Assembly (NCBI RefSeq): GCF_005434945.1
Contig: NZ_SKCH01000029.1
Coordinates: forward strand, 7,733 to 43,894
DNA from: Prescottella subtropica
GTDB taxonomy: Bacteria > Actinomycetota > Actinomycetes > Mycobacteriales > Mycobacteriaceae
Direction of reading: 5' to 3'
Length of the DNA stretch: 36,162 nt
Part shown: piece by piece, positions 32,430 through 36,162 of the stretch
Layout of the letters: every line of letters begins with the position of its first letter
Position numbering within the stretch: position 1 is the stretch's first letter
Made by a program: the position numbers and the translations under genes
The notes under the pieces: model-generated
What the model was told of the DNA's origin: nothing
The model's database searches: none
Seen by the model: the letters and a program-made list of their open reading frames with translations, nothing else

Positions 32430-33377
32430 TCAGCCCGAGACTCCGACCGGCCGGTCCCCGACGATCGAAATCCGTTCCATGACGCGGCGATTCGGGTAGT
32501 AGTCGCTCGACGCATAGTGCTGGCACGCCCGGTTGTCCCAGAACGCAACGGTGTTCGGCTGCCAGCGCAGCCGCACCTGCAGCTCCGGGCGCATCACGTG
32601 CCGGTACAGCAGCCGCAGGAGCTCGTTCGACTCCGCCTCCGATACCCCCAGAATCCGTTGCGTGAACGCGACATTCACGAACAGGACCCGCCGGCCGGTC
32701 TCCGGGACCACCCGCACGACGGGATGCTGCACCGGCGGAAAGTGCGGCCGCAAGGCGTCGACCGCATCCTGCGGCATCCCGGCACCGAACGAGCGGATCC
32801 AATCGTGCTCCGCGACGAGGCCGTCGATCCGCGACCGGAGGTCGTCGGGCAGCAGATCGTAGGCGGCACCGGTGTCCGCCCACAGGGTGTCGCCGCCGAC
32901 CGCCGGCACCTCCACGGCTCGCAACACCGCCGCGAACGACGGGAACTCGTGCCACGTCACATCGTTGTGCCAGATGTTCTCGGCACCGACGGCGGTCGCG
33001 TCCTTCGCCAGCGTGGTGACGTCGACGGCGGACTGCCCGGGCTGGGTGTACGCGAAGAACGGGTGCTGTTCCAGCTCACCCCACCGCTGCGCGAACGCCC
33101 GGTGCTCGGCGCGGGTGATGTCCTGGTCGCGGAAGAACAGCACCTTCCACTCGAGCAGGGCCCGCCGCAGTTCGGCCAGCACCTCGTCGGACAGGTCGCC
33201 GCCCAGACGGATCCCGGTGATCTCCGCACCGATCGTCGGGGTCTGCGGATCCACCGAGAACAGCTCGTACGGACGGTCGTCGGCGCCCGCGGCGGTGCGC
33301 GGTGCGACGAGCGGGCCGAAACACGCGAGCGGATCGGTCGGGGTGGGGGCGGCGGTGGCGGGCAGGGCGTAGGTCAC
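32430..33377 (-). CDS. TauD/TfdA-family 2-oxoglutarate-dependent dioxygenase
   Basis: A 315-residue Fe(II)/2-oxoglutarate dioxygenase. The metal triad is visible as H137-x-D139 in IWHNDVTWHEFP and H287 in RACQHYASSDYYPNRR, whose arginines (297/298) should bind 2-oxoglutarate. Other family sections are KVLFFRDQDITRAEHRAFAQRWGELEQHP and GGDTLWADTGAAYD. Related enzymes release sulfite from taurine or alkylsulfates, or cleave other substrates; substrate cannot be told here. GTG 33377 has CAGGAG seven bases upstream and overlaps the tetR stop codon (GTGA), so it is translationally coupled to the regulator. It is therefore probably the target of that TetR protein. Confidence 0.88.
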   Translation of the reverse strand: MTYALPATAAPTPTDPLACFGPLVAPRTAAGADDRPYELFSVDPQTPTIGAEITGIRLGGDLSDEVLAELRRALLEWKVLFFRDQDITRAEHRAFAQRWGELEQHPFFAYTQPGQSAVDVTTLAKDATAVGAENIWHNDVTWHEFPSFAAVLRAVEVPAVGGDTLWADTGAAYDLLPDDLRSRIDGLVAEHDWIRSFGAGMPQDAVDALRPHFPPVQHPVVRVVPETGRRVLFVNVAFTQRILGVSEAESNELLRLLYRHVMRPELQVRLRWQPNTVAFWDNRACQHYASSDYYPNRRVMERISIVGDRPVGVSG

Positions 33378-34015
33378 GACGGGGCTCCTGTCGGGGCGGG
33401 GATCGAGGTGGGGGCGGTGAGGACGGCGGCACACGTGTCGACGAGGTCGGTCACGATCGCCGCGGTCTGCGCGGGCGTGCGGTCGGCGCCCTCGCGGGCG
33501 GCGAGGGACGTCATGGTGAGCACGACGACGTTGTCGGCCCGCCACGACGCGACCTCGCCCGGCGCGGGGCACAGCTCGGTCAGCAGGCGGTGGACGCGAC
33601 GGAAACTCGCGCCGCGCAGGTGCCGGCCGACGAGGTCCGCGAGCGCCGGATCGGACACGGCCGCCGCGAGGAACCGGGCGTAGTGGCTGCCGGGCCGGTC
33701 GAGAGTCTCCTCCGCCAACGGCAGCACGAGGGCCTCGACGGCGGACCGGACGGTGGGGGCGGCGCCGGACGAGTCGAGCGCGTCGAGCATCCGTCGGCGG
33801 TGGGCGTCGACGGGGGTCATGCGCAGTTCGACGAGCGCGTCGAGCAGTCCGTCGCGGGAGCCGAAATGGTAGGTGGCCGCCGACTTGTTGGACTGGTGCG
33901 CCGCGAGCTGCACGCCGGTGAGTGTCAGTGCGGGCAGGCCGCGTTCGGCGACGATCCGCTCGGCGGCCGCCATCATCGCGAGCCGCGGCGAGGCCGATGT
34001 GGTGGTGTCCGTCAC
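33374..34015 (-). CDS. TetR-family transcriptional regulator
   Basis: A 213-residue TetR-type repressor. The N-terminal helix-turn-helix (about 10-58) reads MMAAAERIVAERGLPALTLTGVQLAAHQSNKSAATYHFGSRDGLLDALVELR, with the conserved TYHFGS recognition element. The C-terminal helical ligand domain is unremarkable, and the ligand is unknown. GTG 34015 has no separate ribosome site; the predicted transcription start falls on or next to it, so translation is probably leaderless. A perfect palindrome sits within its own promoter, which implies autoregulation. The dioxygenase gene overlaps its stop codon by four bases and is co-expressed. It may use the alternative start at a Met 14 codons in, but the helix-turn-helix needs the upstream residues. 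Confidence 0.85.
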   Translation of the reverse strand: MTDTTTSASPRLAMMAAAERIVAERGLPALTLTGVQLAAHQSNKSAATYHFGSRDGLLDALVELRMTPVDAHRRRMLDALDSSGAAPTVRSAVEALVLPLAEETLDRPGSHYARFLAAAVSDPALADLVGRHLRGASFRRVHRLLTELCPAPGEVASWRADNVVVLTMTSLAAREGADRTPAQTAAIVTDLVDTCAAVLTAPTSIPAPTGAPS

Positions 34016-34022
34016 ACCCCCG

Positions 34023-34051
34023 AGGTTAAGGATGCTTCCTTAATCCGTCAA
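34023..34051 (-). promoter_or_regulatory. tetR-tauD promoter with embedded operator
   Basis: On the minus strand TTGACG (34046-34051) and TAACCT (34023-34028) are separated by exactly 17 bp, a good sigma70-type promoter. The palindrome TTAAGGATGCTTCCTTAA (34026-34043; 7-bp arms, 4-bp spacer, plus-strand reading) fills the spacer and overlaps the -10, an ideal repressor position. The -10 ends seven bases before GTG 34015. Confidence 0.75.
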
Positions 34052-34057
34052 GACGAA

Positions 34058-34093
34058 GGCGGGACTCCCCGTGTGCCCACGGAAAGCCCCGCC
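34058..34093 (-). terminator. Terminator of the oleate hydratase gene
   Basis: Arms 34058-34073 and 34078-34093 form a 16-bp stem with a 4-base loop. In the minus-strand transcript the three irregular positions are G-U pairs, whereas in the plus-strand transcript they are mismatches, so the hairpin is built for minus-strand genes. It lies just after the oleate hydratase stop (34104) and is followed by a U-containing stretch (TTCGTCTT), shielding the tetR promoter beyond it. Confidence 0.75.
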
Positions 34094-34103
34094 CCCGAGG
34101 ACG

Positions 34104-35870
34104 TCACTCCTCGCTGAAGATGTGGTACTCGTGGAGGAGTCGGCCGACCTCGTTCTCGTCGAGTCGCGCACTCAGGTGCTTGCGCATCCGCTTCGGCAGC
34201 GGAACGTCCTTCTCCTTCTTGTCGTTCAGGAAGTACGTCGCCGACAGCAGCGTACGGATGTCGTAGGTGGAGTTGAACACCTCCGGGACACCCCGCTCGA
34301 TTCCGAGCAGCTGATAGGCGGCCTCCATGCCCGTGCGCACCGAGTACTCGGTGGTGAAGATGCAGTCGCGGGTCGTCTCGGCGAACTGGCCGATGAACGC
34401 GAAGTTGACCGCACCCTCCGGCACGACCTGCGGGCGGTCACCGGCCTTGCGGGGCATGAAGAACGACGTCACGTACGGCATCATCACCGGCACCGTCTTC
34501 GCGGCGTTCGCGGCCAGGTCGTCGATGTCCGAGAGCGGAACACCGAGGTGGTACAGCCATTCGCGGGTGATCTCCTCGCCGGTGCACTCCTGCATCGGCT
34601 TCTTCACGTAGTCGCCGGGGACGTCGACGAACAGCGAGTACACCCAGACGACGATCTGATCCTTCGGTTGCTGCTTGAAATGCGGTTGACGGTTGACCGT
34701 CCAGCTCATCAGCCACTTCGAATCGCGGGCGGTCACGATGCCGCCGGTGACGACACGACCGCTGAACGGGTCTCTCTTGCAGATCTTCTGGATGTACTCG
34801 GGGATCCGCGCGTCGAGGGTCGTGACCGTCGCCGACTCCCATTTCGTCTCGGGGATGTGCGCGCCGAACACGTCCGGGTGCCCGAACGACGGATCGTTCG
34901 CGGCGATCCGACGCCACAGATCCCACGCCGGTGCCGGCCCGTCGTCGATCCGTGCCGGCGTGTGATGATCGCCGTTGTCCGAGTTCTCGGTGAGCGATCC
35001 GATCGTCGTCAGCACCAGATCGTTCGGGCCGAGATCGATGCCACCCGGCTGCCCGTCGGAGATCCAGTGGATGCGGGTCGCCTGCTTGCGGTCCGGCGTG
35101 ATGTCGAAGTCGATGTCGGTGACCTCGGTGTCGAACCGGAAGTTCACGCCCTGGTCGAGCAGCCACGTGTAGAGCGGCAGGACGAGCGACTCGTACTGGT
35201 TGTACTTGGTGAACTTCAGCGTGCTCAGATCCGGGAGCCCACGAATGTGATGGATGAACCGGTGCAGGTACAGCTTGATCTCGAGGGCACTGTGCCATTC
35301 CTCGAACGCGAACATCGTCCGCCAGTACAGCCAGAAGTTGCTCTCGAGGAACTCTTTGCCGAAGACCTCGTCGATCCGCTTGCCCTCCAACTCGCTGCGG
35401 GGCGTGAGGAAGATCTTCATGATGTCCTTCTGCGCCTTCGAACTCAGATCGAACTCGAAGTCGGTGTGCGCGTCCTCGCCGCGCTTCTCGGTGACCCGCT
35501 GCAGGGAGTAGTTCGGGTCGTCCTTGTTGAGCCAGTAGAACTCGTCGAGCACACTGGCATCGTCGACCTCGATCGACGGAACCGACCGGAACAGATCCCA
35601 CAGACACTCGAAATGATCTTCCATCTCGCGTCCGCCGCGGATGACGAACCCCTTCTCCGGCTCCTTGATGCCGTCCAGCGCGCCACCGGGCAACCTCAGC
35701 CGCTCGAGCACCGTGATGTTGCTGCCGGCCATCCGCCCGTCACGGATCATGAACGCCGCACCGGCCAGGGACGCGAGCCCCGCCCCGACGAACCACGCCG
35801 TCTTGTCGTCGACGCCCTCGGGCTTGCGTGGACGGGCAAATGCCTCGTAATTGCCGCTGCTGTAATACAT
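34104..35870 (-). CDS. ohyA: Oleate hydratase (MCRA family)
   Basis: A 588-residue FAD-dependent fatty acid hydratase that adds water to the cis-9 double bond of oleate to give 10-hydroxystearate. The conserved start MYYSSGNYEAFARPRKPEGVD leads into FVGAGLASLAGAAFMIRDG (FAD fold), LPGGALDG and RGGREMEDHFECLWDL. E82 in REMEDH matches the catalytic glutamate of the family. Other signatures are NFWLYWRTMFAFEEWHSALE, YNQYESLVLPLYTWL and the C-terminal GQFAETTRDCIFTTEYSVRTGMEAAYQLL. It is full length and intact. Such enzymes detoxify unsaturated fatty acids and often act at membranes. ATG 35870 is supported by homology, although the only ribosome-like sequence (GGGGCGGA) abuts it. It has its own terminator and a palindrome upstream, and an insertion sequence lies beyond. 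Confidence 0.95.
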   Translation of the reverse strand: MYYSSGNYEAFARPRKPEGVDDKTAWFVGAGLASLAGAAFMIRDGRMAGSNITVLERLRLPGGALDGIKEPEKGFVIRGGREMEDHFECLWDLFRSVPSIEVDDASVLDEFYWLNKDDPNYSLQRVTEKRGEDAHTDFEFDLSSKAQKDIMKIFLTPRSELEGKRIDEVFGKEFLESNFWLYWRTMFAFEEWHSALEIKLYLHRFIHHIRGLPDLSTLKFTKYNQYESLVLPLYTWLLDQGVNFRFDTEVTDIDFDITPDRKQATRIHWISDGQPGGIDLGPNDLVLTTIGSLTENSDNGDHHTPARIDDGPAPAWDLWRRIAANDPSFGHPDVFGAHIPETKWESATVTTLDARIPEYIQKICKRDPFSGRVVTGGIVTARDSKWLMSWTVNRQPHFKQQPKDQIVVWVYSLFVDVPGDYVKKPMQECTGEEITREWLYHLGVPLSDIDDLAANAAKTVPVMMPYVTSFFMPRKAGDRPQVVPEGAVNFAFIGQFAETTRDCIFTTEYSVRTGMEAAYQLLGIERGVPEVFNSTYDIRTLLSATYFLNDKKEKDVPLPKRMRKHLSARLDENEVGRLLHEYHIFSEE

Positions 35871-36041
35871 TCCGCCCCGATCTGTGTAGTGGGGGCCGGT
35901 GTCGAGTGCGGCACCGGCATATCGGTCGTCCGGCCTGCAGTGCGTGATCGACCGGTCCGATCACCTCCTGCCAGTGCGACCGTAACGCCGATCGGGGACG
36001 GGCGCAGACCCAACCGCGCAAGTTCATCCAGGGGTGAGAGG
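35871..36041. promoter_or_regulatory. ohyA upstream region with a 21-bp palindrome
   Basis: This non-coding gap carries GTGATCG-ACCGGTC-CGATCAC (35944-35964): 7-bp perfect arms around seven bases, with ACCGGT itself symmetric. It lies about 75 bp upstream of the oleate hydratase ATG and is the best operator candidate. A ribosome-site-like GGAGGTGATC on the minus strand (35959-35968) overlaps it but has no start codon at a usable distance. Confidence 0.5.
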
Positions 36042-36072
36042 GACTGCCCCCGGTTTGGTTGACACCCAATCT

Positions 36073-36090
36073 GTGAGGATCCGTCCTCAC
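36073..36090. other. Inverted repeat between IS end and transposase start
   Basis: GTGAGGA-TCCG-TCCTCAC is a perfect 7-bp stem with a 4-base loop, 17 bases before the transposase ATG and just ahead of its ribosome site GGAAGGA. Such hairpins can block read-through transcription or translation into transposase genes. Confidence 0.6.
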
Positions 36091-36107
36091 GATGGAAGGA
36101 TGTCCCC

Positions 36108-36162
36108 ATGCCGAAGCCGTTCCCCGAGGAGTTCCGACGCGACGTCATCGCCGTCGCACGCA
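36108..36162 (+). CDS. Transposase N-terminus (IS3 OrfA-like), truncated by the window edge
   Basis: Only 18 codons are visible, reading MPKPFPEEFRRDVIAVAR. This matches the beginning of the helix-turn-helix transposase protein (HTH_Tnp_1, OrfA type) of IS3-like elements common in Rhodococcus and Gordonia, which binds the element ends. ATG 36108 has GGAAGGA nine bases upstream. The rest of the gene and any OrfB lie beyond base 36162, so neither integrity nor frameshifting can be judged. Confidence 0.7.
   Translation, partial: MPKPFPEEFRRDVIAVAR

Larger units (their letters stand above)
36045..36162 (+). mobile_element. Left end of an insertion sequence (continues beyond the window)
   Basis: The sequence starting near TGCCCCCGGTTTGGTTGACA (about 36045) looks like the terminal inverted repeat of an IS3-like element, and a transposase start follows at 36108. 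The exact boundary cannot be fixed because the right end and target duplication lie outside the window. Confidence 0.6.

Noticed and set aside
35959-35968. Perfect ribosome-site sequence GGAGGTGATC on the minus strand upstream of ohyA
   Set aside because: No ATG, GTG or TTG lies at a usable distance, and the sequence is part of the 21-bp palindrome.
1-36162. tRNA, rRNA, riboswitch and CRISPR search by eye
   Set aside because: No tRNA-like cloverleaf, rRNA segment, recognisable riboswitch core or repeat-spacer array was noticed; a covariance-model scan would be needed to exclude small RNAs.

Overview
The window is high-GC actinobacterial DNA with GTG and TTG starts and strong third-position GC bias. 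It most likely comes from a mycolic-acid-containing member of the Corynebacteriales of the Rhodococcus/Prescottella/Nocardia type. The evidence is the combination of a PimE-type mannosyltransferase, LpqW, mycothiol deacetylase MshB, F420 enzyme FbiC, a 7Fe ferredoxin followed by DapC, PruA/PutB and a FadD36-type synthetase. These occur in the same relative order as in Mycobacterium tuberculosis Rv1157c-Rv1193, but the PE/PPE genes found there are absent. The genus is inferred; no rRNA or tRNA gene was seen.

Layout. 1-2094: the 3' end of a GS/ALP-repeat surface protein with a 342-bp internal tandem repeat, a lipoprotein class F sortase and a small PLDc_N membrane protein. 2265-7708: a YtcJ-type amidohydrolase, an FAD oxidoreductase of the fumarate reductase/ketosteroid dehydrogenase superfamily, a solitary Mrr endonuclease, a Tat-exported DUF1906 protein and a four-helix membrane protein. 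7774-10642: a SnoaL-like protein behind a consensus KstR box, a 35-codon gene facing away from it, and a divergent MarR/MFS efflux pair with twin operators.

10627-23684: the mycobacteria-like block. It holds a Ser-triplet-repeat protein, an Rv1157c-like exported protein, pimE, a pterin dehydratase, mutT2, a Cys/Lys-rich 60-residue protein, typA, lpqW-mshB, a 31-codon gene behind a perfect CRP-type site, an Rv1171-like membrane protein, an acidic disordered protein, fbiC and a YeiH-type exporter. The functional themes are cell-envelope mannolipids (PimE and LpqW are linked genetically in mycobacteria), mycothiol and F420. 23787-30500: a LysR regulator divergent from the exporter, ferredoxin-dapC (lysine/peptidoglycan), pruA-putB (proline to glutamate) and fadD36.

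30491-36162: more accessory in character. It holds a 3-hydroxyacyl-CoA dehydrogenase and an MDR reductase divergent from a 48-bp shared promoter region, a tetR-tauD operon with a palindrome lying inside a complete sigma70-type promoter, an oleate hydratase with its own terminator, and the left end of an insertion sequence (transposase N-terminus, running off the window). Several regulatory sites can be read directly from the sequence; the proteins that bind them are inferred from position or from published consensus motifs.
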